Shown here: positions 34,491-46,620 of the stretch, one piece after another
Layout of the letters: each line of letters begins with the position of its first letter
Numbering within the stretch: position 1 is the first letter of the stretch
Origin: Phalacrocorax aristotelis
Taxonomy: Eukaryota > Chordata > Aves > Suliformes > Phalacrocoracidae
Direction: 5' to 3'
NCBI RefSeq assembly: GCF_949628215.1
Contig: NC_134281.1
Span: 13,154,501-13,218,500 of the forward strand
Length of the DNA stretch: 64,000 bases
Made by a program: the position numbers and the translations under genes
The notes under the pieces: generated by a model
Database searches by the model: none
Told to the model about the DNA's origin: nothing
The model's input: only the letters and a program-made list of their open reading frames with translations

Positions 34491-37429
34491 CCAGCATACC
34501 CCACAACAGTGAAGAAGAAATGACAAGTGCAACTGGAAGGCATCTAGGAAAGGCTTTGGTAAATGCCAATACTTATTTAATGATGCAACTTTCTTCCCAG
34601 AATGGGCTCCTTTAGAGAGCAGTACCTGAGCACGGCTGCTGCTATCATCTGTATAGTTTGTGTTCTTCACACTCACCTTTTTTCTCTTCCTAATGCTTGC
34701 ACGTTCTTGAGTGATTTGCAGCAAAGCCAGCTCTACCCCAAACCTTGGGGCTGGCTCCACAGATCACCTTCCTCTCTCAGCAGACTGGAAAAGCTGATGC
34801 TTACACCTGGCTGACTGAGGGATGCCTGGTTTTCTTGCACTAGGCTGGGGTGACTAATCAAAAGATATTTTTCTTAAAATTCTTATGGATTGAGGCAATC
34901 ATCACAACAATCAGAGCAATCCTGCAATGAGGGAAAAGAGGAGGCATGTCATTTCAGGTCTGCTCTCTAGAGGAAGAGATAACAGAAGATCTATTTTTCT
35001 GTTTCCTGGCCTGAAAGGAAAGGCAGTTCTTATCCCTCCCAAACCACTGTTTACTGGGAACTGGCCAACTTCTATTTTATTTTTTTAATTCTCAGAGTTA
35101 CACCGTGGCAAATTAGAACTAATGACTAGTCTCTGCATATTGTGTTTTGCACTCTTTCCAGTACCCAGCCCCTGCAGTGAGAAAGAGCCACCCTATAGTG
35201 ACAGATCAGATTTACCAGTCAAAGCCATTTTACCCGAGAATATTGCTCCAGCTAAGTCCCACTGCTTTGCTGGGCCTGTTCCCATCTCCTTCCCTCACAG
35301 ACCAGCTCTTTGGCAGGCTCATGGAGCCACCTGAGTGGAGTTGACTCCAAAGTGTTCATAACCTGACTAGGCTCACATACTTCCTTACTGAATTCCACAC
35401 TTTGAATAAGGATTCCCAGAATTCTGGGCTGTCCAGCCTTCCTGAGACAGCCTCCATGCCCTGGGATCCCACAAGGACACCTTAATTCTTGGTGAAGCTC
35501 TTTGATGGAGCACCAGACCAAGCCAGATGTCTCTAGGCTATCTGCAAACAAAGTGGCTGCTTCCAGACCTTGGACCCAGATACACCATCAGCTTCTGTCT
35601 CTGCAACCAGCCCGGCTCTGCTTCCTCACTCAGCTGAGCATTGCGAGCCTGTTGGGTGATTTAGCTTTGGCTTGGGAAATGCAGACTTTCTGTTTGCAAC
35701 CAACACACAGCTCAGCAGCCCTGGGCTGGTCACTGCTCTGCCTTTAAGCTCAAAGAGGGTGAGTGGTCACAGCAGACTTCAAACTTGAAAGTACTTGCAG
35801 GGTGTGGCTGAACATCATCTCTTTTTGCATCACACCTTTCCTATGCAGCTTCTCTCACTACAGGATTTTTCCCCAACAGAGTCACAACCAGAACACTGCA
35901 TCAAGTTTCATTTCATGACCCCCAAAGCCTTTAGGCAGAGAACACAGACAAGGCATTTACACCAGCTCCAACATTCCCCCAGGTCTGTCCACAATGCCTT
36001 TTTTTATTCTTTTTTTTTAACCCCAACAAAGCTGTAACACCTTCAAATCAATAAGACAAAGAAAGGCAAGGCAAGCTGCCACTAAACACCACCTGCTTAA
36101 AAAAGATCAGCTAAAATTTTTGCTGCTACTAAACAAATTTCTGCCTGCTTAGTCCCCTGGTTGCTGTGCTGTAAATGACCAAGACAGAGCACGATACAGA
36201 AACAGAGGGACCAGCCGGCATCACCTTCCTCATTGCATGGAGCACTTCGGCTCTGCTGCAGCTGCAATTTGTACCATATGTTCATGTAAGCGGTGAAGCA
36301 GGGACAGCCATAGCCTTTTCCTTGCTTCAGGAGCTGAGAAACCCCAGTGGGAGAGCCCAGAGACCATCTTTCTGCACCCAGCTGGGAGTTTGTCAAAAGG
36401 CATCCCTCCAGCCGCTGAGGCAGGCAGCTTCAGCACGTGAGCTCCGCTTTTGCCTGAGAGACAGAGCCCCTTCTCTGCTCTGTGCAGAAGAGGTTAAGGG
36501 AAAGCAAGAGCTAGCAAAATTTCTGAGAAATGCCAGCATGCTGGTTTTGACAAATGCGCAAATTGGAGCCGATTTGGAATGCAGGTATATGTAAACATGC
36601 ATGAAATTATCCCATCCCTCCTGCATAATGTCGCCTCACAGCCACAAAGGCTTTGAGCACTCTGTTAAGGCCAAGGCAGTTAGACCCATTCAGATCAGGG
36701 AAAAGACACTGGAAAGACACCAGGCAAAAGAGTGGGAAAATGAAGGAAGAAGACACCTCATCATTAAGTTAAACATGGTCCCACCTGGCAGCAGGACACC
36801 CTGGCTCTGGGATTGGAGCTGCTGCTTCCTAGGGGCCCACAGGCTGAGCTGAGCATCCTGCTGCATCCCGAGTTTGTAAGGGACGGATGTCACACACAGG
36901 CAGGAGACACTAATGGGTTTCTCTGGGTGGATAATAATGGGTAAGGGGAAAAAGAGAGGATGGAAGCAGCAGAACAGGATGAAACTCTGTGCACTGGAGA
37001 GACCTCACTGGAAGCATCTCTGACTTTCACATGCACACACAGAGGTGCCTTTTGGGTCCAGTTGCCCTACACAGGATCCAGAGGTGGGTTTATAAGACAG
37101 ACAACAGGAGTTTCAGCCCTTCTCCCCACCCCATCAGCATGGGGTATTTGCCGCTTCTGTTCACATCGCAGGTGTACGTTGCTGCATGCACACACTAAGG
37201 GCCACTGTCCTTGGGAAAAGCACTCCAGAACCCAGCTCCAGGCTCCTGGCTTCCCTTCCTCCCTCGGAGACCTCCAGCTTCATCAGTGCCCCCCAGAGCC
37301 TGTCTTGCACATCTTTGGATCCCAAGATGACAGACATCAGTGAGAGTTTCAAGAGCTGCTTCCCTGCTTTGCCTGCAAGCACCTTTAATCCTCAACCTCT
37401 AAGCACTTAATACAGGGACGGGATGGTAA
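34491..37429. other. Unique non-coding sequence
   Basis: No gene or repeat recognised in 2.9 kb. The 139-codon plus frame at 36175-36594 and the 127-codon frame at 36960-37343 lack any domain I know. Confidence 0.5.
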
Positions 37430-37560
37430 ATGCCAGGTTACAGATATTGAGCCATTTGCCCACGATCACCCCATGAGTCCTGGAAATAGAAGCCAGGCAT
37501 CCTGACTCCTGCATCCTTGTCCTAACCACTCCATTGGTGCCCTCTAGGGTTGTTGCCATG
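37430..37560 (+). repeat. Old SINE-like (MIR-type) fragment, tentative
   Basis: The string order CAGATATTGAGCCATTTGCC, then CACGATCACCCCATGAGTC, then AGAAGCCAGGCATCCTGACT, then CCTTGTCCTAACCACT parallels the layout of ancient MIR/CORE-SINE-type repeats (a TTGCCCAAGGTCAC-like core, a CTGACTCC-like box, a CTAACCACT box). Divergence is high. Confidence 0.35.
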
Positions 37561-38279
37561 GAGATTATTTGAATGCCACCGGTTCCTCACCAGGTCATCA
37601 CTGTAATGGTCCAGCAAAAGCAGTACATAAGCCACCAAGAAAAAACACCCTTCCCTGCTCCTGCTTCCATGGTGAGCTGCAGCAGGGCTGGGGCAGAGGA
37701 GAACAGCTTTCAAGGCTTTCTCCACATAAGGAGCCCTTTTTTAATATCAAGCTCACATATTTTCTATTTACCTACTGCCAGCTGCACCTGCCTTCATCCA
37801 AGCCATAAGCCCCAGCAGGGGCTAATCCCCCCATCCTCACATAGCACCTGCAAAGCCTCAACTCCACTTTTCTTAACAGTCTGTATGAACAAATCTCTTT
37901 CATTAATCCCCCGCTTTCCCCTGGCCCTCTGCAAGCCTCTCGGCATCAGCCGTCTCCCCCTGCTCTGACACTTCAAGCTGGATTTAAAGATGAGAGAAGC
38001 CCCTTGAACACAGGACTTCCTGATTAAAATAGATAGGGTGAGGGACACATTGAAAATGAAGAGCAGAGCAGACGTCCTGTAGGCTTAGTGGGTCTCGTTT
38101 TATAGACACGTGCTCTTCCAAGGAACTTGAAAAATCTCAGCTCTTGGTAAGAAAGGAATAAAATGAAATGGGTAAGACCCAAACTGCCAAAGATATCCTG
38201 CTGCCCTACCCCTCGATGGGAGCATTGAGAATCACAAGCCATCCTGCTGAGGATCCAAAAACCCTCCTCCAAGAGCAAC
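37561..38279. other. Unique non-coding sequence
   Basis: Overlapping frames at 37569-37968 (plus) and 37794-38048 (minus), no domain. Nothing else seen. Confidence 0.5.
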
Positions 38280-38480
38280 TAAAGCTGGAGGTTTCAGAGA
38301 AAGGTAAACAAGCACCCGCACACATAAATAAAGCATGGTAATAAACATCTTAATAATTAGCAGTGATACAGACGCAGCTGAGCAAACAGCCCTGGATCCA
38401 AAAAAGCAAATAAGCCCTCCACTTTCTGCCCTAGCTCCAGCGATAATCGCTTGTGCGCCTTCACTGCAGACAATCCCAAA
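38280..38480. promoter_or_regulatory. Candidate conserved non-coding element
   Basis: Contains GGTAAACAAGC (forkhead-type GTAAACA, 38302-38312), AATAAACATCTTAATAATTAGC (38339 on) and GCGATAATCGCTTG (38438 on). Unique and repeat-free. Regulatory role inferred. Confidence 0.32.
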
Positions 38481-39329
38481 GCTCGTAGTAAACAGAGGCA
38501 GGGATGAAGTACGGAGCAGGATCTGGGAGAGGCAGTGGAGTGGTGCTGGTCTGCTGTATGGACACCCCAGAGCCACACTTGGGTCTGGCATAATCACAGC
38601 CCACTGGTGCCAGAACGTGGGTGCGTGTTCACACAGAGCATCCCCAGCATATCCTATTGCTGTCCAGGAACTCCACTTTCAGATTATTAAAGGAAAAGTA
38701 AAAAGAGATTGAGGAAAATTGAGCATTTCCACCACTCTGCTGTGCAATCCCAACCCCCAACATCTGTGTTTGTACGTCTGCTCTGAAGCTGCTGTAGGGC
38801 TCCATGGGACAGCACTGAGAAGCACTTGGCATCTGTGCTGGTCTGTGGCCCGTCTAAGACAAGGCTAACACTCACTCAGGAGCAGATCTACAAGACTTTA
38901 CTCTCAGTTATTTTTCTCTCAGTTATACAAGAGGGAAATCATATTACAACTGGAATCAATAAGGAAAAGCGGAGCTGGAAGAAGGAGGAGAGTTGTACAG
39001 AAAAGAATTGCACAGAAACACATGCACATGCACAAACCCCTCTCTTCTGAACGCCAACTGCAAAAAAACCCCAACCCTTTGAACTTTCCCTTTGAATCCT
39101 GAGCTCTTCTAGCTTTTTTTTTCTTTTTTCCCCCCCTCAAGACTCAAAGATGCATTTCTAACCTCAGAAAGAAAATCCTCCTTTTGTAACAGTCATTAAT
39201 TGGCTTTGGGGCATCTGGGCCACAAGATATACCCCTAATCCTATACACACTTCCAGTCCCATGTTCAGAGCCAGGTTGTCCAGCACTTCTCTCCACAAGA
39301 GGCTTGTTAGGGGAATTAGCTGCTTCCTT
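38481..39329. other. Unique non-coding sequence
   Basis: No feature recognised. A T/C-rich stretch lies at about 39113-39138. Confidence 0.5.
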
Positions 39330-39500
39330 CAGCTGCTGCAGCTGGATGCCTTGATATATTTTTTAAATATGGAGAAAAAAGAAAAGGCAATTGTCAGATT
39401 AGGTTTGTTGGGGAGACACTGATGTGAATTTTTATCTCGCTAAATGATGCATTTCTCCATTATCAAGATGCACAAAGCAATGTCAATCACCTTGTCCTAG
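39330..39500. promoter_or_regulatory. Candidate conserved non-coding element
   Basis: Holds GATATATTTTTTAAATATGG (39352 on), GCTAAATGATGCATTTC (39439 on) and GCAATGTCAATCACC (TGTCAATCA, a PBX/MEIS-like core, near 39480). Unique, repeat-free. Confidence 0.3.
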
Positions 39501-39694
39501 TACAAAAAACTAAGAGCTTGGCAAAAGTTTGGCAGCAATACGCACACCGATGTAGGTGGCAGGGTGTTACAAGACTGAGTGCCAGTTTGATAGGAGCTGT
39601 TTAGACCGTGAGGGTGTTAGAGTGTGTTTGTCATGGTTTAAAGCATTAATCCTTGGAAGTGGTATATAAATGCTGATATGAAAGGATCTAAAGA

Positions 39695-39748
39695 ACGTGT
39701 GTGTGTGTGTGTGTGTGCGCGCGCGCGCGCACACGCGCGTGCGTGTGT
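39695..39748. repeat. (GT)10-(GC)7 compound microsatellite, 54 nt of perfect purine-pyrimidine alternation
   Basis: (GT)10 at 39697-39716 passes directly into (GC)7 at 39717-39730, then mixed AC/GC/GT dinucleotides to 39748. Every step from 39695 to 39748 alternates purine and pyrimidine. Such tracts are prone to Z-DNA under negative supercoiling and to length change. Confidence 0.95.
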
Positions 39749-40044
39749 TCAAAGGTCTGGGGAGCCAAACACAACTCATGGTCATGAATTCCCAGCTGCC
39801 CTTGGAAAACTTTCAGCTCAAACCTCTTCCAACATGAGGGAATTTATTAAGCAGCCACTGGTTGCAATATGCTATTTCCCCAGGTGGTCCTACCTCCAGA
39901 GACTACTTGCAAATGCAGGGCATCTCAAAGGAGTGGGTGGGCGGAGGGGGGAACCTGAGAGGGAGAGTTATTCTCCTGCCTCAGCAGTAGATACTTGAGC
40001 TGAGAGACTGATCTTCATTTACGGCGTGGGGAAAGCGATTCCTG

Positions 40045-40140
40045 CGGAAGGTAATTCAGGCAAGGGTCAAACTTAGGTGCCCTAAACCTGTGCCCAGAGA
40101 TCCTGAGCTTGTACCCTAACCGGCACATGCCAACAGAAAC
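40045..40140. repeat. tRNA-like block of an old interspersed repeat (weak)
   Basis: CAAGGGTCAAACTTAGGTGCC followed about 45 nt later by GCTTGTACCCTAACCGGC. Same layout as the other tRNA-like blocks (a TTGAACC-type box, then a CTAACC box), strongly decayed. Confidence 0.28.
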
Positions 40141-42269
40141 CAAAATGAAATTGGAATTAAACTGAATTACTGCCTTGAACAAAACTAAGCCTATTCATTA
40201 ATCCGAACACATCTTAGCATCCTTTCTATAAGGAAAAAAAAAAAAACCAAACCCAAAACCATACACCATTTATTAAATTATTCTGACTTTTTCTTATTAC
40301 TGTCTCTACTGGTTCAGACTAAGGCATTAAAAAGCCACGAGGCACATTGATCTTGTGCTACTTCTCATTTAATATTGAAGCACTATGAAGCTCATGGGAA
40401 AGGTCATTCTGATCACATATCTATCGGAGCAGATTTGGATTGTACAACACCCAGATGCTGGAGTCTTGCACCTGCCACACATGGCTATTCCTTTTGGGTC
40501 AAATCCTGCCAGGCTATATCATGCATTCTGTTGGTCTTTACTGAAAGACACAAAGTGTCCTTTAAAAGGAGGCAAAGCCAGCACAGGATGGAGTTGAGAG
40601 GATCTCCAGCTGGACTGTATTCTGGAAACCAACATAAACTGTAGAGGTGAACTCCAAATGAAAGATCACACAACAGAGACCCCGAGGTAAGCAGATGGCT
40701 TTTAGAACTGGGTGTCTCACACCAGCTACAAGCAAGTAATTACCAGCAAGTCACAGCTGTGCTGGACCACATGACCAGGTGAAAATGTGACTATGTTAGG
40801 GTGTGATTGCACTGCCAGCATCCTCTGACACTTCTCCTCTACCCTAGCTGGCCCTAATGCTACCAAATGTTGGGATTATTTGCTTTAGAGAGATCGGGGC
40901 CATTTCTCCTTAGGAGGCCTTTAAAAACAGGGGTGGGGAGGAAGTTAACAAGATGCTCCGATGAGGCGGATGAGTGTAGCTATCATTGGAAGAGGTGAGG
41001 CATGCATCCAGACAAATGCAGAGCTTGCCAAAAAGGCTGTTGAGAGCTAGCAAGGCACAAGCTGAGGCTGGGAGGGAGGTTTCTTCAGGCAGAGCTTGGG
41101 AGGGCAGCCTGGGGCCACAATCTGGCGGTGATATTGCCACTAGACTTTGCCATGAGGATTGGAAAAACTTGTTTCCTCATTGCCTGATGTCCAAGTCAGC
41201 CTGCTCTTGAATGCATAAAGATATGCCGTTCTGAAATCTTGGAATTTGTCACCATCATGAATTACTGGCTATAAGCCCTGGTTGGGAGGGAGCAGTTAGC
41301 GCCAAGTTTCTGGTGGTGGGCTGGGCTGTAAAAGCCAAACTGAATTCAGCAGTCAGCCTGCTCCGTGTGCTTGGCTTTTTTTTTTAGTTGCTTTGCCTAA
41401 TATGTCTAAAGAGCATAGATATACTGCCAGAGTCTTGGGAAGGACTGCATGTTTGGTTTTTCCAGAAATGAGAAGAAGCAAAGAGAAGGATGATGCTGAG
41501 ATGTGTCCTCCAGCCCCTGCAAGTCACTCTCAAGTAAGTTTACAGCTCTCTTCAGATCCATCAGTGTGAAATTCTTGGGCTACAAGCTGGTTCCTGCCAC
41601 CGCTGAAGCTTGAGAGCTCCTGGCCATTTGCTCCTTGCTGGCCTTGGCAGCAGGAAGAGGTGCTGAGCCTCCAGGTGCTAAACCACCTGCATATCTCCCA
41701 AACACTTTTGCCTGGTCTGCCAGAAATGAATAATTAAGAACATCATTCAAGCAAGGTGGATCAGACCCCGCACCTCCCTCAGCCACCTTCCCCTCTGAGT
41801 TAGCTTTCCAGCAACACTACAGAGGTCTGCTGGAAAGGACCACCTGATGCTTTCAGACAAAGGAGAGAAAAAACATCTCAGCAATGAGGGCAAAACCACT
41901 CTTCCTTCCCCTGCCACATCTCTTCCCTCTCCTTGCCCCATAGTTCTGTCTCAGGTTTTTTGGCACACCAGTGATTTCTGTCATATTTGGGCAACGGCAG
42001 GCAGCTCTTTTGCAGGCAGTGTGCTGGGGATGTCAAAGCCCCCGCTTTTCCCCCTTTTTTCTCACTGGTGCTCAGAGCAGCCTCTCAGATCGACTGGCGG
42101 ATGATATGCCTGGCTAGGCTGAGGCACTCGGATCGACGCTTCCCCAGGGTGCTGCTCCTGATGGAGTTTGCAGCAGGAGCTAAACGCTGCATACAGATAA
42201 CTATTCCTTCCCTCCCGCTTCCTTCTTCCTTCCTTTCTTTCAGCAGTTCAAAGAGAAAAGGGTGAAGAA
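40141..42269. other. Unique non-coding sequence
   Basis: A 13-nt poly(A) run at 40234-40246. No gene or repeat recognised otherwise. Confidence 0.5.
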
Positions 42270-42480
42270 AATGGCATTTGGATTAAATAAACTAAAAACC
42301 AGCATGCAGGGCTTTTAGCTATAAGTAAGCCAAGTGTCCTGTAACATTAAATAAATGCAAGATTAACCTTTGAGCCTTCCACACTAAATTATTTATTTTG
42401 AGAGGCAAAGAGGTCAGGTTTGAAACAAAGGGTAAATATTTGACGAACATGCTGTATGCACTGGCTGCACAGCTGTTTGC
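42270..42480. promoter_or_regulatory. Candidate conserved non-coding element
   Basis: AT-rich unique block with GGATTAAATAAACTAAAAACC (42279 on), CATTAAATAAATGCAAG, CACTAAATTATTTATTTTG (42381 on). Repeat-free. Enhancer-like. Confidence 0.3.
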
Positions 42481-42689
42481 CGACTGTGCCAGTGCTGCCC
42501 GTGCTTCCCTCCCACTGCACAGCCATGGGCTGGCCATGCTGCTCCCCCAGCCCGTCAGCACCCCAGGATTCAGCTGTGAGAGCAGCAGAGGGGACGAGGA
42601 TAACCCTCATGCCATCAGCCGTGGCATCCTTCCTGAAGTTGGGCAAGAAACCCAGTGACCTGACAGGGGCTGATAAGTTGTTGTGATTT
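42481..42689. other. GC-richer spacer
   Basis: Short unique stretch between two candidate regulatory blocks. Nothing recognised. Confidence 0.4.
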
Positions 42690-43150
42690 CACCGAGCACC
42701 CCATGCTCCGCAATTAGCAGTTGCATCTGCCTTCTATGCTGGAATATTATTAACCACACAATTTACATATAACCATTTCTGTAGCCACTGTAGGCAGGGA
42801 ATTACCTGATAACAAAATACCCCGCTGTTCATGCTAAGTGGCAGACTCCAAAATACTAGTCTGTTTAATCAAACTACTGACAACACCAAATAGATGAAAA
42901 TATTTTGCCATTCCTTAGCTGGTCTCCCCCATTATGGTCCTCAAAGATTCTTCTGTCAAAGATATGTCAATTATTTTCCTTTCAGCAAAAAAAAAAATTC
43001 CCACAACTGGGAAAGCATACAGCATCTGTTTACCAGTGAATAGCAATTTTACAGTGCATTTTAAGGTGAGAAATGCAAAAAACAGCTACGGCCAGGACCG
43101 CTGTAATTAATCAGGATGTACAACACCTTAAATTACCATCTCTGTACTTT
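42690..43150. promoter_or_regulatory. Candidate conserved non-coding element(s)
   Basis: CGCAATTAGCAGTTGC, GGAATATTATTAACCACAC (AACCACA, RUNX-like, about 42752), GGGAATTACCTGATAACA, GTTTAATCAAAC, then a second group from 43000 (CGCTGTAATTAATCAGG, CCTTAAATTACC). A short A run at 42987-42997 separates the two. Unique otherwise. Confidence 0.3.
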
Positions 43151-44319
43151 CCAGAATTGCCAGGCTTCAGAAGGAGAAGCAGGCAGGATCTCCATGTTAA
43201 CCCACCTGAAAAAAACTCCCTAACACACTTTTTCCCTACAAAGAACAATAACTTTGCTTGCAGCACCCATTTCATTGCTTACGTTCCTGTCCCAGCCTGG
43301 GACCGATGCCAGCCAGTGTAGGTGCAATGGACCTCACAAGATCACGGCATGCTGTGGCACTGCCCAGCAGCTGCCGGAGGTTTGGTGTTAAATGCAAAAA
43401 ATGGAAAAATATTAAAGCTGTGGTGTACCAAATTAAAACATTTCAGCTATTTGTCAATACAAAAAATTCACAGCATTGTATTCAAAGCATGAGCAGAAGA
43501 AAGCAAGGCTAGGGTGCCCTCTGCCCCGGGCTGGTACTCAGTGGGATAAACAAAATTTCTCAGGCAGCTGCAGAGCCTGTCCCATTTATATACAATGCAC
43601 TAAACACCTCACACAGTGTAAGGTCAGGAAGGGATTGTCTCTGAGTGAAGGGAATCACTGAAGTGGGCTTTTACAGCCCTTCACAGTAAGGTGTGTTCTT
43701 TGGACTGTCAGATCATCTGCTTATTTCCATGTAGCAAATCCCTGCTATTTCAGAGATCAAAGGCAGTGACACTGCTCTTGGTCTCTTGGTGTCTCCAAGG
43801 AGTGCTTTAGCTGATGGGTTTTAGTCCTTGGCCCAGGGTGCAGGTGTGCTGCAGAGCCCCCCACAGCAAACGCCCCATGCAGGCCCTCCTGCTCCTCTCG
43901 CCCTTTCACCAAATCCTCCCCCACCACACACAGCCTCAAAAGTCGTTTTTCAAAACATCCCAGTCATTCCACGCACCCCTGTGAGCCACCAACATGCAGC
44001 CAGGAGTACTGCAGATCATGTCCAGGACAGAGCATCGGGGAAGATGGAAATGAGATGCCCAAAGAGAAGAGCCACACACCCCTCCTGCCAGGGTGCTGCA
44101 CGCTGCCTCTGCTAGTCATCTGTTGAACACTTTGCCTCTGCTGCCATAGATCATGTATTTTAGTGTATGATAAGTGAGGTGAGTAAGCTGTGAAATCCAA
44201 GTGACAGTGAGATACGTTGCTTTCTACCAGTTAAGAGCACAACTATAGGTAAAGAAGCCATAGCAACAAAAACTTGACCTGCTCCACTCCAGAGACATAG
44301 CTGGAGCCTATTCTAGCTT
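43151..44319. other. Unique non-coding sequence
   Basis: Nothing recognised. Short frames on both strands. Confidence 0.5.
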
Positions 44320-44490
44320 TAATGTAGTCTCTAAACGCCTACTGCTGTTAATGGTTCCTGCATAATAAGGGGGATTACAGATCTATTACAGATCTGTCAC
44401 CTCTTAAGGAATATGCCATTAATCATGATCGTTTATTTGCAAATTGGTTATAATTTTGAAAATTTTTTGCAAATTACTTTAAATGGAAGA
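44320..44490. promoter_or_regulatory. Candidate conserved element with a perfect 11-bp tandem duplication
   Basis: ATTACAGATCT is repeated head to tail at 44374-44384 and 44385-44395. Downstream lie GCCATTAATCATGATCG, GCAAATTGG and GCAAATTAC. AT-rich and unique otherwise. The duplicated unit contains ATTA and AGATCT cores. Confidence 0.33.
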
Positions 44491-45269
44491 GGGTGGGGGG
44501 CAAGGGACTTTCAAAGCAGATTTCCATGCTATTTCCTTCCTCAGCTAATGCCCCATTTTGAGCCAAATCACTGCTTGTGCATGTCTGCATATGTATATGG
44601 GTATTTATGTATGGGAATAAACTGGATGAGCACAACCAGACACATGTGAGTGACAGCAGTTAGCAGACAGCACAAAGGAGGGTGCAACTGTCTGCACACA
44701 GGTATACCGGACAGTCCATTTGGGCAAGCAAAGGTGCCTTTTTGCAGGCTGCTTTTCACCTGGGCAGCTTTTACAGATGAAGAACAACCGAGTATTTGCA
44801 TGCATGCCTCCCACTGGTAATACCGCTTGCCTGCGGACACAGTTTGGTGTACATCCTCGTGTGCATTTCGCCAAGCTGGTTTGCACAAGATTTGGAGGTT
44901 GGGCCCAAGATTCATGCCCTCCTGACCTCGGCCATGTAAAACCTTGGTGTTACACTGCTCACCAGAGCCAGTAGCTAATTATCTCTGACCAGCTAACAGC
45001 CCAACACCCCCCTAGCCACTCAGAGAGCCCTGCAGGGCAGAGCACAAGACGAGAACAGACACAGAGCCTTTGCTCAACCCACAGTTGGGTCAGCACAGAC
45101 AAATCCCTTATACCCGCACCCACCTTCTCTTATCCCCAGCTCCCCCTAGGCTCTGACTTTCTTTCTGGCTTTCCCTTAAACTTACACCGAAATCCCCTTA
45201 CCTACCAGAGACTCCCCTCCACTCTCCTCATCCCCAGCCCTTTGCATCCATCCCTGATCCCCATCCCTG
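44491..45269. other. Unique non-coding sequence
   Basis: No gene or repeat recognised. The 115-codon minus frame at 44568-44915 has no domain and is overlapped by another minus frame. Confidence 0.5.
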
Positions 45270-45560
45270 CAGATTAAGTAGACTTTGCCTGGATTACAGC
45301 TGCCAATCAAGTTCAAGTGCATTTTTAATAGTTTAATTTGTGGCACAAGGTTTCAAATAAAATCATCAAGTGCAGTCGATTAAACTCATTAAGTCCTTAC
45401 GGACTCATCTGTGTACTGTGCCGTTATCAGATTCGGAGACATGAGAATTAATTAGGCCGCTGTTATCCTTTGTCTGGATTAGTGTGCCAGGCCCAGTGGC
45501 CGGGTGTTTTCCTGTGAAAACACGAGGTCCATAATCTCCTTACGAGCACAACCAAGGAGA
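45270..45560. promoter_or_regulatory. Strong-looking candidate conserved non-coding element
   Basis: A 290-bp block of unique sequence with many short factor-like cores: GCCAATCAAG, TTTTTAATAGTTTAATTTG, GTCGATTAAACTCATTAAG, TTATCAGATTCGG, GAGAATTAATTAGGCCGC, TGTTATCCTTTGTCTGGATTAG (GATA- and SOX-like ACAAAGG in reverse) and CCTGTGAAAACACG. It keeps isolated CpGs, which neutral DNA tends to lose. Of all blocks in the window this looks most like a deeply conserved enhancer, but I cannot measure conservation. Confidence 0.4.
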
Positions 45561-45662
45561 CAGAGACCTAAGAGATTTCTTCAACATTCCTCCAAGATCA
45601 AACAACAAGAAATGCACTGTTCTTTGATTTTTTTTTTCCCCTCCCTTGGTTTTCTTTCTTCC

Positions 45663-45683
45663 TTTTTTTTTTTTTTTTTTTTT
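45663..45683. repeat. Poly(T) run, 21 nt, in a pyrimidine tract
   Basis: Twenty-one T residues, preceded from about 45629 by an almost pure pyrimidine stretch. Spurious frames at 45504-45881 and 45540-45784 contain poly-Phe or poly-Lys from this tract. Confidence 0.95.
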
Positions 45684-46079
45684 ACTAAGCACACAGTGCA
45701 GCTCATCACTAAAGGCAGTTTGGTGGGAAGAGGGCAGATAAGTAGAAACAGATTGCTGGTACAAGGGCTAGAAACACTCCTCACATTAACCTCCCCTACC
45801 AGGGTACACCAGGGATGCTCTGCAAGGCTCCTTCTGCTGCAAAGGGACTTTTCTTCCCTTCAACCTTCCCCTGCATGCTGAACAACCCTTAGACACATCC
45901 ACTGGGGTTATTTCCCTACTGCTGCATCTCTTGGGTCCCTCCCCCTGGTTGGGGAGAGAGACTGAGGATACCCAAATAGCATAATGGTACCCTCTCCACC
46001 CCTACAGATCCAGGCTAATGTGAAATCACGGCTGACACACAACAAGACTCACCAGGATGCCCTAGATACCTTCATTTCT

Positions 46080-46620
46080 GCAGTGAGTTTGATGCATGAG
46101 TATGTGTGTTATGTGTGAGTATGTGTGTTACCCACCCCTGGGAACCGCAACCCTTCCACCAAGAAACCATTGCAGCTGGTGAGCTGCTTGGAGAGAGTGA
46201 AGTGGTGGTGGGAAGGACAGTGCAATACCTTGGCTGCCAGGACTGCATAGTCCTAAACATAAGGACGTACAGAGATGAGTACACGTGTGGGTACTTCAGT
46301 CTATACTGGAGGATATGGTGGGCCAACAAGGATATATGTAGACACCCTGAACCTGACTGAACTCCCACTTGCAGTATTCTGGCCCTACTACAGAGCAGGA
46401 TCCCACTACACAAACACCAACACTAAACAAGCTTCCTACACAACTTGCCACCTACTCTGCTCTACAGAGCAGAAATATATGATATACATTCACCATCACA
46501 ACAGCGCTTTTAACAAGCAACAGCTCACACTCATAATACCAATATATGAAACCAATACCTATACCAAGCAATATGCAATACGATACTAATATATATAACC
46601 AAAAAAATGGACTTCTGAAG
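46080..46620. other. Compositionally odd, strand-asymmetric segment
   Basis: It begins with a 19-bp-period duplication (GAGTATGTGTGTTA at 46098-46111 and 46117-46130) and ends in a G-poor, A/C-rich stretch (11 G in the 120 bases 46441-46560) with reiterated AATATAT and AATACC words. The texture differs from both flanks and suggests an unrecognised old mobile element. I see no terminal repeats, coding remnant or RNA promoter boxes. Confidence 0.3.

Noticed and set aside
36175..36594. 139-codon plus-strand open frame
   Set aside because: No domain, and it overlaps three minus-strand frames of similar quality.
45504..45881. 125-codon frame with poly-Phe and the minus frame with poly-Lys
   Set aside because: Produced by the 21-nt poly(T) tract.
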